NCBI RefSeq assembly: GCF_027922365.1 | Contig: NZ_BSFN01000007.1 | Coordinates: forward strand, 186,001-250,000 | Direction: 5' to 3' | DNA length: 64,000 nucleotides | Source: Pseudomonas turukhanskensis | GTDB lineage: Bacteria; Pseudomonadota; Gammaproteobacteria; Pseudomonadales; Pseudomonadaceae | Shown here: positions 28,249 to 36,477 of the stretch, in pieces | Position numbering within the stretch: the first letter of the stretch is position 1 | Layout of the letters: each line of letters opens with the position of its first letter | Program-made: the position numbers and the translations under genes | Notes under the pieces: model-generated | What the model was told of the DNA's origin: nothing | The model's input: the letters and a program-made list of their open reading frames with translations, nothing else | Databases searched by the model: none

Positions 28249-29801
28249 CAGTAGGTGCCTCGCGCGCGACCGGCTCGCTGTTGCAGCAGCGACTTGTACA
28301 GGCGGTCGTAGGGTTCTACCGACTGTTTCCAGTACAGCGGCGATGCCATGGCGCGGTAGCGCATGGCATTGAGCAGGTCAGGGTATTTGAAGACATTCAG
28401 GGCGCGTTGTACGGCGTCCACATAGCTGTCTTTGGTGGCGCGGCGAAACAGAAAGCCGGTGACGCCATCTTCAATAGTGTCGGCCAGGCCCCCGGTTTTA
28501 CGCGCGATGGGCAGCGAACCGAAGCGCTGGGCATACATCTGGCTCAGCCCGCAGGGTTCAAAGCGCGAAGGCATCAACAGAAAATCGCTGCCGGCAAACA
28601 TGCGCCGCGCATCGGTTTCGTTGAAACCCACACGCACGCCCACGCGGCCGGGGTAGCGTTTGGCCATTTCCAGCACAGCCTGCTCCAGCTCTGGCTCACC
28701 GCGACCGATGATTGCCAGGCGACCGCCGCCCTGCACGATGGTGTCGACGACCTCTAGCGTCAGGTCGATGCCTTTCTGCTGCACCAGGCGCGAAACCACG
28801 GCGAACAGAGGGCCGTCTTCAACGTCGAGGCCGAACAGCTGTTCGACATAAGCGGCGTTGCGTTTTTTGCCGTCCAGATTGGTGATGCTGAAACCGGCGA
28901 CCAGATGTGGGTCGGTACGTGGGTCCCAGCTTTCGTCGATGCCGTTGATGATGCCGCTCAGATGACCCTCGTGGGTTTTGGCCTGCAGCATGCCTTGCAT
29001 CCCGCAGCCGAAGGCTTCGGTGGTGATTTCTTCGGCGTAGGTGTGACTAACGGTGGTGATGTGGTCCGCGTAGGTGATGCCGGCCTTAAGCAGGGACAGC
29101 TGGCCGTAGAACTCCATGCCTTCCTGGCCCAGTGCTTCTGGCGGCAGGCCCAACTCCGGGCTGCAGTGCTTGTCGATCATGCCCTGGTAGGCGAGGTTAT
29201 GAATGGTGAACACGCAAGGCGTGGCCTGCTTTTGCCATTTCATATACGCCGGAGTGAGCGCCGTGGGCCAGTCGTTGGCATGCACCAGGTCCGGTACCCA
29301 GCTCATGCTGGCATGGCCGGCGGCGATTTCGGCAGCGGCCAAGCCCAGGCGTGCGAAACGAATGTGGTTGTCCGGCCAGTCGCGGCTGTTCTCGTCGCCA
29401 TAGGGCGTGCCGTCGCGCTCATAGAGCTCGGGGCTGAGCAGCACGTACACCACCAGACCGTCGGGCAACTCCATACGGCCGACCTTGCACGGTGGCAGGG
29501 CGGCATGGCCGGCGATTTCACCGATTACGCGCATGGGGTTGCCGCTGTTGAGTACCTGCGGGTAGCCGGGGATCAGCACGCGAATGTCGTGCTGGCCGGA
29601 CAAAGCCCGTGGCAGGGCAGCGGACACATCGCCCAAGCCGCCAACCTTGATCAGGTCTGCCAGCTCGGAGGTGACAAAAAGGATTTTTTTCTTATTGGGA
29701 TAGATCGTTTGAGGCTTGTGGCTTTCCACGGGTGTTTGAGCCTTTGGGGCGACAATTGAAGCGAAATTGTCCAGCCGGTCCATCGCTATTGCAGTTCCCA
29801 T
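28248..29801 (-). CDS. glgA: Glycogen synthase GlgA
   Basis: GT5 starch/glycogen synthase of 517 residues. The nucleotide-sugar site is IKVGGLGDVS at about residues 51-60; C-terminal GT-B motifs include SRFEPCGLSQMYAQRFGSLPI and KTGGLADTI. The start at 29801 has GGAGGAAAGT immediately upstream, giving an N-terminal extension of about 38 residues before the conserved KKILFVTSE. It is first in the operon. No glgC (ADP-glucose pyrophosphorylase), glgB or glgE is in this window, so the sugar donor in vivo cannot be judged here. Confidence 0.93.
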   Translation of the reverse strand: MGTAIAMDRLDNFASIVAPKAQTPVESHKPQTIYPNKKKILFVTSELADLIKVGGLGDVSAALPRALSGQHDIRVLIPGYPQVLNSGNPMRVIGEIAGHAALPPCKVGRMELPDGLVVYVLLSPELYERDGTPYGDENSRDWPDNHIRFARLGLAAAEIAAGHASMSWVPDLVHANDWPTALTPAYMKWQKQATPCVFTIHNLAYQGMIDKHCSPELGLPPEALGQEGMEFYGQLSLLKAGITYADHITTVSHTYAEEITTEAFGCGMQGMLQAKTHEGHLSGIINGIDESWDPRTDPHLVAGFSITNLDGKKRNAAYVEQLFGLDVEDGPLFAVVSRLVQQKGIDLTLEVVDTIVQGGGRLAIIGRGEPELEQAVLEMAKRYPGRVGVRVGFNETDARRMFAGSDFLLMPSRFEPCGLSQMYAQRFGSLPIARKTGGLADTIEDGVTGFLFRRATKDSYVDAVQRALNVFKYPDLLNAMRYRAMASPLYWKQSVEPYDRLYKSLLQQRAGRARGTY

Positions 29802-29872
29802 ACTTTCCTCCCATTGCGCTACCCGGTTGGGTCAGCGCGCGTTCCGCTCAGGCAGTCGCGTAAATGTCTCCC

Positions 29873-29893
29873 CGCATTGGCCAGGCCAATGCG
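29873..29893. promoter_or_regulatory. Perfect palindrome upstream of glgA
   Basis: CGCATTGGCC-A-GGCCAATGCG, a 10-bp perfect inverted repeat with a one-base centre, about 70 bp before the glgA start, inside the 242-bp gap to the MscS gene. It could be an operator for the ten-gene operon or a leader hairpin. No family of regulator can be assigned. Confidence 0.4.
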
Positions 29894-30043
29894 ACAACAG
29901 GTTGTGTGTTGGAGTGGATTGGCTTTTGTCGGCCAGGTCGTTGCCCCTACCTAACTGCTGACTGGCTGGACTTTGAAAAAGTTTCTACTTTTTTTGCCGC
30001 AGCAAAGGCAACGAGCTCAGGTGGCGCAAGGGGCGGGAGGGCG

Positions 30044-31168
30044 TCAGACCGGTGGTTGTCGTTCCGGTTCTGCAATGGGTTCGTGGCGGTGCGGGTTGAC
30101 CACTTCGGTGGTCGGGCTGGTCTGGAAGGCGGCGCGCAATTGCGGCAGGCAGTCGGGGTGTTTGTGGCTGATAAAGTTGATCAGGTTTTCCCGAATGTAG
30201 CAGCGCAGGTCCCAGCCGCTGGAGGAATCGCGGGAGCTGACCAGTACCCGCAACTGAATGGCCCGGTCACTGGTTTCCACCACTTGCAGCACGCTGACGC
30301 GGCCGTCCCACAGTTGCGGGACTTCTTGCAGCAGGCGCTCGAGCTCCTTGCGCAGCGGCTCCAACGGAATGGCGTAATCGACCCAGAAGGTAACGGCGCC
30401 AGTTAGCGACGACGAAACGCGGGTCCAGTTCTGGAACGGGTTTTCGATAAACCACTGCAGCGGCACGATCAACCGGCGGTCGTCCCAGATGCGCACCACC
30501 ACGTAGGTACCGGTGATTTCCTCGATACGCCCCCACTCGTTTTCCACAATCACCACGTCGTCCAGGCGAATGGGCTGAGTGATGGCAATCTGCAAACCGG
30601 CGATCAGGTTGCCCAGCACCGGCTTGGCCGCAAAACCGACGGCCAGGCCGGCAACTCCGGCCGAGGCCAGCAGGCTGCCGCCAAATTGGCGGGCGCTGGG
30701 AAAGGTCATCAACATGGTGGCCAGGCCAAACAGCAATACAAAGAAGCTCAGGGTGCGTACCAGTACGCGGGTTTGCGTCTGGATCCGGCGGGCGCGCAGG
30801 TTGTCGGCAATGTCCACCGGGTGATGAACCAGGATCATTTCCTGCACTGCCGCCACTGCCCGCAGCCCCAGCCAGGTAAAAGTGCCGATGATTGCCAGGG
30901 TGGTGACGTGGCGCAGCGCGCCGATCAGCATCAGGCTGTCGTCGGCGGCCGTCCAGACCGTTTGCAGGCCTAGCAGGGGCAGTAACAGGCACACCGGTTG
31001 GCGCAACTGGCTGACCAGTTCGCGTAAAAACGGTACCGGTTTGGCGAGGCGTTGCAGTACGCGGGTAATCAGCCGCGAAGCGATCATCAGCACCAGAACG
31101 GTGATGGCGGCGGCGAGCAAGGTTTTCAGTTCGGCAACCGGAATATGACTGCGAATCTCGTCGAGCAT
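30044..31168 (-). CDS. MscS-family mechanosensitive ion channel
   Basis: A 374-residue inner-membrane protein. Hydrophobic segments are seen at about residues 14-34, 50-75, 80-105 and 130-150. They are followed by the MscS pore-lining helix and beta-domain signature (LLASAGVAGLAVGFAAKPVLGNLIAGLQIAITQPIRLDDVVIV, about 165-205) and RIEEITGTYVVVRIWDDRRLIVP. The C-terminal tail of about 100 residues is alpha/beta. It would open on hypo-osmotic shock. It is co-oriented with and upstream of the trehalose/glycogen operon by 242 bp, a location consistent with osmoadaptation (inference). Confidence 0.92.
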   Translation of the reverse strand: MLDEIRSHIPVAELKTLLAAAITVLVLMIASRLITRVLQRLAKPVPFLRELVSQLRQPVCLLLPLLGLQTVWTAADDSLMLIGALRHVTTLAIIGTFTWLGLRAVAAVQEMILVHHPVDIADNLRARRIQTQTRVLVRTLSFFVLLFGLATMLMTFPSARQFGGSLLASAGVAGLAVGFAAKPVLGNLIAGLQIAITQPIRLDDVVIVENEWGRIEEITGTYVVVRIWDDRRLIVPLQWFIENPFQNWTRVSSSLTGAVTFWVDYAIPLEPLRKELERLLQEVPQLWDGRVSVLQVVETSDRAIQLRVLVSSRDSSSGWDLRCYIRENLINFISHKHPDCLPQLRAAFQTSPTTEVVNPHRHEPIAEPERQPPV

Positions 31169-31404
31169 GGGAACGTCCCGGTTTGGCGAATGTTTTTAGT
31201 GACCGGGGCAGGGCGGTGGGGTTCAGGCTGTTGAGCGTGCAGTTTGCATGATGGCCTTTAGGTCGGTTCGTGCAGATTGCCATCGCCTTGAGCTTGATCT
31301 GTTTTATAAAGCATTGAAAAACATAGATAAAAATTAATTTCTGAGCTTGGCGTTCATCTTGCAATTTCTCTCCTGAGCCTCACCAAAATATTCAGGAGCA
31401 CACC

Positions 31405-31731
31405 ATGCAGCCGCTTACCGATCTCTATGTTTCCGCCTTTCCAGGTCATGATGTTTCGCTGCAACCGCGCCCGGACGGTACCTTTGTGTTGGCACTCAAA
31501 CGCGCCGACAACGAAGCCATGATCAAAGTGATTGCAGGCAAGGCCGGCTACAGCCAGGCCGCTGCCAACGACGAAATTCTCAGCCTCAAGCGTGAAGTGT
31601 TGATTCGCGATAACGCTTTGAGCGGCAACAGTGCCCATTGCACGGCCCACAAACTGCCGACCTACAGCGGTCAGGAACTAAGCCTGCGCGCGATGCAGTC
31701 TCTGTTTAACCGCCGTCGTATTTCCATCTGA
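31405..31731 (+). CDS. Small hypothetical protein (possibly DUF3509-like)
   Basis: A 108-residue cytosolic protein preceded by a good ribosome-binding site (CAGGAG, 6 bases). The N-terminal half, LYVSAFPGHDVSLQPRPDGTFVLAL, has the look of Pseudomonas DUF3509 proteins as I remember them, but the match is not certain. The C-terminus is basic (NRRRISI). It is transcribed divergently from the MscS gene and followed within 29 bp by another small gene, so it probably heads a small operon. Confidence 0.7.
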   Translation: MQPLTDLYVSAFPGHDVSLQPRPDGTFVLALKRADNEAMIKVIAGKAGYSQAAANDEILSLKREVLIRDNALSGNSAHCTAHKLPTYSGQELSLRAMQSLFNRRRISI

Positions 31732-31760
31732 ACCTGAACGGCCGCAATCAGGAGGCGACC

Positions 31761-31961
31761 ATGAACGCATCGACCAAAGTGTTGGAAAGTTTTTTCAGCG
31801 ACCGCCTGGCCGGTCAGGAGTTTGTCGTGTGCCTGCCAGAGCTTTACGCCCAGGTGCCTGACGAGCAGCCACCGGAGGTGCCGGACGACGTTCCGCCGGA
31901 GTTGCCGCGCGGTGAGCCAGGCGAAAATCCCGAACTGCCGCAACCGCAGGACGCGCTGTAA
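31761..31961 (+). CDS. Small Pro/Glu-rich hypothetical protein
   Basis: A 66-residue protein with a strong ribosome-binding site (AGGAGG, 7 bases). The N-terminal 30 residues look foldable (KVLESFFSDRLAGQ). The rest is a Pro-Glu-Asp-rich acidic tail (PEVPDDVPPELPRG...). No known domain was recognised. A strong hairpin follows 19 bases after the stop. Confidence 0.65.
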   Translation: MNASTKVLESFFSDRLAGQEFVVCLPELYAQVPDEQPPEVPDDVPPELPRGEPGENPELPQPQDAL

Positions 31962-31979
31962 TACAAAACGCAAACACGG

Positions 31980-32007
31980 AACGGACACCGCCCAAGCGGT
32001 GTCCGTT
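31980..32007. terminator. Strong hairpin after the Pro/Glu-rich small gene
   Basis: Perfect 12-bp stem AACGGACACCGC / GCGGTGTCCGTT with a CCAA loop. Only a short mixed T-rich stretch follows (GCTTAT). It may terminate the upstream two-gene unit or reduce read-through into the DUF2892 gene 31 bases later. Confidence 0.6.
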
Positions 32008-32037
32008 GCTTATACCTAAGCAAACAAGGAGAACGTA

Positions 32038-32349
32038 ATGGTCGCTTTCGAAGCGTTGGCCCGTGAGCTAGAAGCTCATCCGCAAAATGTTCAAGGCTGG
32101 GAACGCGCAATCTGCATTACCAGCGGCGTGGCCATGGTAGGCACCGGTTTGCGCCACGGCGGGTTGCTTGGCACTGTCCGGGCGGCGCTGGGCAGCGTGG
32201 TGCTGCTGCGTGGGTTGACTGGCCGCTGCCCGGCTAAAAGGGTAATCGCCGAGCGCCAAGGCGAGTTGCTGGCAGTAAAAGCCAAACTTGAGGCGGCGGC
32301 TGAACAACTGGCAGCCTTGCATGCTGCTGGAACCAAGAAGAGCAAATAG
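32038..32349 (+). CDS. DUF2892 family inner-membrane protein
   Basis: A 103-residue protein with the YgaP/DUF2892 membrane hairpin: WERAICITSGVAMVGTGL and LGTVRAALGSVVLLRGLTGRCP (two transmembrane helices, about residues 20-60), then a charged coiled-coil tail rich in Ala/Glu/Lys. AAGGAGAA is correctly spaced before the ATG. Function is unknown; the family is often stress-associated. Confidence 0.82.
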   Translation: MVAFEALARELEAHPQNVQGWERAICITSGVAMVGTGLRHGGLLGTVRAALGSVVLLRGLTGRCPAKRVIAERQGELLAVKAKLEAAAEQLAALHAAGTKKSK

Positions 32350-32371
32350 ACGCTATCTCCGCTGATGCTTG

Positions 32372-32410
32372 AACGCCGGCGCCACCTTGACAGTGGTGCC
32401 GGCGTTTTGC
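32372..32410 (+). terminator. Rho-independent terminator after the DUF2892 gene
   Basis: Stem built from AACGCCGGCGCCAC and GTGGTGCCGGCGTT around TTGACA, ending in GTTTTGC. Confidence 0.75.
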
Positions 32411-32472
32411 GTTAACCGGGCGAATGGCGCAGGCGCTGCTAGGCTAAATGCCTGGCTTTAGGAATAACTGCC

Positions 32473-32898
32473 ATGAACACCACGCGTGTTGCTTCGTTGT
32501 TTCTGCTTTTTGCATTGGTCATTCAGTGCACAGTGCCAGTGCAGGCCGACTGGCTGGAAGTACCCGATGGCCGCCGGGTAAGCGGCCAGGACTCCATCGA
32601 AGTCATCAACCTGCTCGACGGCACCCTCAAGTTCGCGCTGTGGGCGGCCGGTCGCGACGACCTGGCCTGCCGCGTGCGCGGCGTCGCGAAAAAGCAGGGC
32701 CCCGGTGTATACCTCTATGAAGAAGCCAGCAGCCAGTGTGTGCTGCGCATCTTCGCCCAGGCCGACCGACTGGTTGCTGAGGACCAAGGCGACAACTGCC
32801 GCACTCTCTATTGCCCACAAACTGCCAGCATTGGCGTGCGCAGTTTTGTACTGGGTAAACCGATGCCGTTGACGGGCCAGATTAATGAGGGGTGGTGA
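32473..32898 (+). CDS. Hypothetical secreted protein
   Basis: A 141-residue protein with a clear signal peptide (MNTTRVASLFLLFALV..., likely cleaved after VQA before DWLEVPDG). The mature part has five cysteines (LACRVRG, SQCVLRIF, DNCRTLYC), suggesting one or two disulfides, and is mostly beta in character. No family was recognised. It appears to be a single gene. Confidence 0.7.
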   Translation: MNTTRVASLFLLFALVIQCTVPVQADWLEVPDGRRVSGQDSIEVINLLDGTLKFALWAAGRDDLACRVRGVAKKQGPGVYLYEEASSQCVLRIFAQADRLVAEDQGDNCRTLYCPQTASIGVRSFVLGKPMPLTGQINEGW

Positions 32899-33074
32899 GT
32901 GGTCGAACGCGGTGTGGTGCGCTTGCACCCACTCGTCTCGGTAATCTAGGCCCTCGTTTTTAGCCGTCTAATTCTTCCCTTCATGCTCCCTTTTTAACGA
33001 CCTGTCCGAAATGCCGCTGCAATCCAGCCGGCAGGACGGCTCGTGCGCGCGCGGCAGGCTAGGCGTGGGCTGAT

Positions 33075-33123
33075 AAATGGATCATCAGCGTTTCATATTG
33101 GTATCATATAGGTTACTATTGCC
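33075..33123 (+). promoter_or_regulatory. AT-rich promoter/operator region of the toxin-antitoxin pair
   Basis: The last 50 bases before the toxin start are conspicuously AT-rich (TTTCATATTGGTATCATATA) in otherwise GC-rich DNA. They contain -10-like hexamers TATCAT and TACTAT and an imperfect dyad GTATC...GTTAC. Toxin-antitoxin operons are usually autoregulated at such sites; no exact operator can be assigned. Confidence 0.4.
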
Positions 33124-33489
33124 ATGCCTAGAGTGGTTGAGTACATACGCAAGGATGATTCCAGTCCCTATAAACGGTGGTTTGATAATTTGCCCGTACA
33201 GGCGGCAACCAAGGTGGCTACCGCGCAGCTGCGGATGGAGTTGGGTAACACGTCGAACATTAAATGGTTTTCAGGAATAGGCGAGTATCGAATTGATTGG
33301 GGGCCGGGTTATCGCATTTACCTGGCCCAGGATGGCGACACGTTGATTGTGCTGTTTGGCGGCGGCACCAAGGCCACACAGCCGGCCGATATCCGCAAGG
33401 CGCAGGCGCTGTTCGCTGAATACAAAGGGCGTAAGGCCGAACTGGCAAAGGGTTCGGTTAACACTGAGGAGACGCTTTCATGGCGCTAA
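33124..33489 (+). CDS. RelE/HigB-type toxin (addiction-module killer protein family)
   Basis: A 121-residue protein of the phage-derived Gp49-like/HigB toxin group: VEYIRKDDSSPYKRWFDNL, GNTSNIKWFSGIGEYRIDWGPGYRIYL and LIVLFGGGTKATQPADIRKAQAL. Members are mRNA interferases acting on ribosome-bound mRNA. Its ribosome-binding site is poor, and it overlaps the antitoxin start by 10 bases. Toxin-first order is typical of this subgroup. The open frame is intact, so the module is probably functional. Confidence 0.85.
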   Translation: MPRVVEYIRKDDSSPYKRWFDNLPVQAATKVATAQLRMELGNTSNIKWFSGIGEYRIDWGPGYRIYLAQDGDTLIVLFGGGTKATQPADIRKAQALFAEYKGRKAELAKGSVNTEETLSWR

Positions 33490-33812
33490 CCCGAGATTTC
33501 AAGCAAACCATCGTGGAACGCGTTGCGCGTGAGCCCAAATTCGCCACGTCGCTGCTTGATGAAGCGGCCTCGCTGTTTCTCAATGGCGAACCGGATGTGG
33601 CTCGTCTGATTCTGCGTGATCTGGTCAACGCCACTATCGGCTTCGAGCAACTGGCGAGCGAAACCCACAAAGGCAGCAAAAGCCTGCACCGCATGCTGTC
33701 CTCCACCGGCAACCCGAACATGGACAACCTGGCAGCCATTTTCAATGCGCTGCGCAATAGCCTTGGGCTACAGATCGAGGTGCGCGCCGTTCCGGCGGGG
33801 GCTGACGCGTAG
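33480..33812 (+). CDS. HigA-like antitoxin (HTH, addiction-module antidote)
   Basis: A 110-residue DNA-binding antitoxin partner with an N-terminal toxin-binding part (LTRDFKQTIVERV) and a C-terminal helix-turn-helix (LASETHKGSKSLHRMLSSTGNPNMDNLAAIFNALRNSLGLQ). It has a good ribosome-binding site (GAGGAGA), unlike the toxin, which would favour antitoxin excess. Its TAG stop lies within the arm of a GTAGGGCGAATA palindromic repeat. Confidence 0.85.
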   Translation: MALTRDFKQTIVERVAREPKFATSLLDEAASLFLNGEPDVARLILRDLVNATIGFEQLASETHKGSKSLHRMLSSTGNPNMDNLAAIFNALRNSLGLQIEVRAVPAGADA

Positions 33813-33891
33813 GGCGAATATCGACAACGCGGATCTCCGTCGTTTCAGTGTGAGGCTCGGCGGATACCGTCTGCGGCGGTATTCGCCCTAC
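33809..33891. repeat. GTAGGGCGAATA inverted repeat carrying the stops of two convergent genes
   Basis: GTAGGGCGAATA at 33809-33820 and its exact reverse complement at 33880-33891, with internal GGCGGATACCG and CGGCGGTATTCGCC pairing near the right end. The TAG of the left arm (33810-33812) is the antitoxin stop. The TAG of the right arm, read on the minus strand (33888-33890), is the tatD stop. A third arm copy lies at 51096-51107. Confidence 0.85.
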
Positions 33892-34691
33892 AGGGTCGGC
33901 AGGTTGAAAAAAGCCCGCGCGCACGCCGTTGTATGCGCCGCCAGATGCTCCGGGGTTTCCTGCCGGTGCTTGGCCACTTCATTGAGTACCTCCGGCAAAT
34001 ACGCAGGCTCGTTGCGACCATTTTTGGGTTTGGGCCGCAAGGTGCGCGGCAGCAGGTAGGGCGCATCGCTCTCCAGCATCAGCCGGCCGACGGGAATCTC
34101 TTTCATCAGCGGATGCAGGTGAGTGCCACGCCGTTCATCGCAGATCCAGCCGGTTATGCCGATATGCAGGTCCAGATCCAGGTAGCTGAACAGCGCGCGC
34201 TTCTCTCCGGTAAAACAATGCACTACGGCGGCGGGCAGGCGGTCGCGGTAGTCGCGCAGCATTTCCAGCAGGCGCTGATTGGCATCGCGCTCATGGAGAA
34301 ACACCGGCATCTGCAAGTCCACCGCCAGCGCCAGCTGTTCTTCCAACGCTTTTTCCTGCTGCGGGCGCGGGGAGAAGTCGCGGTTGAAGTCCAGCCCGCA
34401 CTCGCCGACGGCCCGCACCGTGTCTTCTTTTAATAGGGCGCGTAACTGTGCGGCAGTGGCGCTGGTCCAGCTGCTGGCATCGTGTGGGTGAACACCCGCT
34501 GTACTGAATAGCCGATTGCCGTGCTCATCCGCCTGGCGGCACAGCTCCAGCGCCTTTTCGCTGCCGGCAAGGCTGGTGCCGGTCAGCAGCAGTTGGCATA
34601 CGCCGGCCTCGTACGCGCGGGCGAGTACTGCTTCATGGTTCTGGGCAAAGCTGTCGTGGGTCAGATTGACGCCGATGTCGATGAGTTGCAT
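33888..34691 (-). CDS. tatD: TatD family metal-dependent DNase
   Basis: A 267-residue amidohydrolase-fold nuclease, colinear with E. coli TatD as I recall it: [86 protein letters not shown] and [18 protein letters not shown]. The His, Glu and Asp metal ligands are present in these motifs. It acts as a 3'-5' DNase in DNA repair or quality control. Its stop codon sits in a palindromic repeat shared with the convergent antitoxin gene. Confidence 0.93.
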   Translation of the reverse strand: MQLIDIGVNLTHDSFAQNHEAVLARAYEAGVCQLLLTGTSLAGSEKALELCRQADEHGNRLFSTAGVHPHDASSWTSATAAQLRALLKEDTVRAVGECGLDFNRDFSPRPQQEKALEEQLALAVDLQMPVFLHERDANQRLLEMLRDYRDRLPAAVVHCFTGEKRALFSYLDLDLHIGITGWICDERRGTHLHPLMKEIPVGRLMLESDAPYLLPRTLRPKPKNGRNEPAYLPEVLNEVAKHRQETPEHLAAHTTACARAFFNLPTL

Positions 34692-34938
34692 GGTGCTACC
34701 TCACTGCGAAGCGGTGCAGCTTATCATCTCTGGTTGCGCTTCTATAAAGTCATAAAATACAGCCGCTTATCGCTTACTGTTAAAGCGGTTGCACACTTTG
34801 GCTGGCATCCTGCAGCCAGCTGTGCAAACCTTCGCGCCCCGTTTTGCCAGGGAACTAGTCCCTCGGCCCGCCACTCCGAGGCGATCGGAATTTTACGACG
34901 ACCCCGCCAGCCGCTCTGGCGCGGCGCCTGGAGAGTGA

Positions 34939-36357
34939 ATGTCGCGAGCGTTGCTGCTTTTTCTATGCCTGGTGCTGCTGCCCTTGCCGGCGGCTGCGCG
35001 TTTGGCCGGGCCGCAAGAGGGTTGGCAGCACCCAAGTGACGTGCGCGACTTGAGCAAAATTCGCAGCAGCGGTGTGCTGCGGGTGCTGGTCAACCAGAGC
35101 CGCAACAGCTCCGGCGAGGTAAAAGGCGAGGCCATCGGGCTGGAATACCACCGCCTCAAGGCCTTCGAGCAGTACCTGAACCGTAACGCCCGTGATGGTC
35201 GACCCCTGACCGTGAAAATCATCCCCAAAGCGAAAGACCAATTGCTCAGTGCCTTGCAGCGCGGCGAGGGCGATTTGGTGGTGCCCGGCGAACTGCTTAA
35301 TGCCCGCAGCGGCCAGGATGTAAGCCCCAGCATGGCCATCCGTGCCCACGTGCCGTTGGTTCTGGTGGGCAAACAGGGCAACAAGCGTTATCAACACATC
35401 GAGCAGTTGGCTGGCCGCAGTCTGGCGCTGCCGGCAGGCAGCGCGGCCGCAGAGGCCCTTGAAGAAATCAACCAGCGCCTGGCCCTGCGCAAGCTGGCGC
35501 CGATCAGCATCGAATGGGTCGACCCAACGCTGGCGGTGGAAGACGTACTGGAAATGGTCGAGGCCGGTATATTTCCGTACACCGCAGTGGAACTACCGAT
35601 TGCCGAGCGCTGGATAAAGGTGATGCCCAAGCTGCGCATCGAGCGCCAATTGGTGCTGAGCGAGCAGGGCGACATCAACTGGTTTGTCCGCCCCGACGCC
35701 CCGATGCTGCGCGCAGCTATCGACCGCTTTCTCAGCGGTTACAGCAGCCCAACCGACCAGGATGTGGCCTTTCAGCGTATCTACCGACGTTTGTACAAAG
35801 TGCATTACCCGTTGGCGCGCGGCGACCGTCAGCGCCTCGAAAAAGTGCGCCCGGTGCTGCAGCGTTTTGGCGATGAACAGAACATCGACTGGCTGGCTCT
35901 GGCGGCACTCGCCTTCAAGGAGTCCACCCTCAATCCGGCCGCGCGTGGCACAGGTGGTGCCACTGGGTTGATGCAAATCACGCCCGCCGCCGCCCGCAGC
36001 GTGGGGGTGAGCGATGTAAAAGGCGTGGAAGGCAATGTGCAGGCCAGCGCCAAGTACCTAGCCCGTATTCGGCGAAATTTCTTCAATAGTGCGCAGATCA
36101 ACGAGCGTGAACGCATGGCGTTCGTGCTGGCCGCGTACAACCTGGGGCCGCAACGGGTGCAGGGGTTTCGCGCCGAAGCCAAACGGCGCGGCTTGAACCC
36201 CAATCAGTGGTTCTTTCAGGTAGAAAGAATCGCCATGGAGCAGGTAGGAATGGGCGTAGTCAGCTACGTTAATGCGGTGAACAAGTACTACCTGGCCTAC
36301 GACCGTGAGCGCGAGCAGTTGGTGCCCAGCGCAAAAGCCAAGCTAACTAAGAAGTGA
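34939..36357 (+). CDS. MltF-like membrane-bound lytic transglycosylase
   Basis: A 472-residue periplasmic protein with a signal peptide (MSRALLLFLCLVLLPLPAAA). It has an SBP_bac_3-type module (about residues 45-280; LSKIRSSGVLRVLVNQSR, then AEGIF-type motif VEAGIFPYTAVE) and a C-terminal SLT domain (about 310-450) with the catalytic Glu in LAFKESTLNP, then GATGLMQITPAAA and AFVLAAYNLGPQRVQGF. It cleaves peptidoglycan glycan strands to 1,6-anhydro products. It is an MltF-type architecture but may be a paralogue rather than MltF itself. The 247 bp upstream of it hold only promoter-like AT-rich sequence. Confidence 0.88.
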   Translation: MSRALLLFLCLVLLPLPAAARLAGPQEGWQHPSDVRDLSKIRSSGVLRVLVNQSRNSSGEVKGEAIGLEYHRLKAFEQYLNRNARDGRPLTVKIIPKAKDQLLSALQRGEGDLVVPGELLNARSGQDVSPSMAIRAHVPLVLVGKQGNKRYQHIEQLAGRSLALPAGSAAAEALEEINQRLALRKLAPISIEWVDPTLAVEDVLEMVEAGIFPYTAVELPIAERWIKVMPKLRIERQLVLSEQGDINWFVRPDAPMLRAAIDRFLSGYSSPTDQDVAFQRIYRRLYKVHYPLARGDRQRLEKVRPVLQRFGDEQNIDWLALAALAFKESTLNPAARGTGGATGLMQITPAAARSVGVSDVKGVEGNVQASAKYLARIRRNFFNSAQINERERMAFVLAAYNLGPQRVQGFRAEAKRRGLNPNQWFFQVERIAMEQVGMGVVSYVNAVNKYYLAYDREREQLVPSAKAKLTKK

Positions 36358-36477
36358 TGGGAGCTAATAGATCTAACTAATCGATATAAATAAGCGGAAA
36401 ATGTCGCTAGTCCTATCGAATTGTTTATTTAGACTACGCCCACCAACACCTACCAAGCCTCCAACAAGGAACGCACC

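Noticed and set aside
33011..33073. Short frame (MPLQSSRQDG...) upstream of the toxin, possible gene remnant
   Set aside because: Only 20 codons, no ribosome-binding site, no recognisable relation to a known gene.
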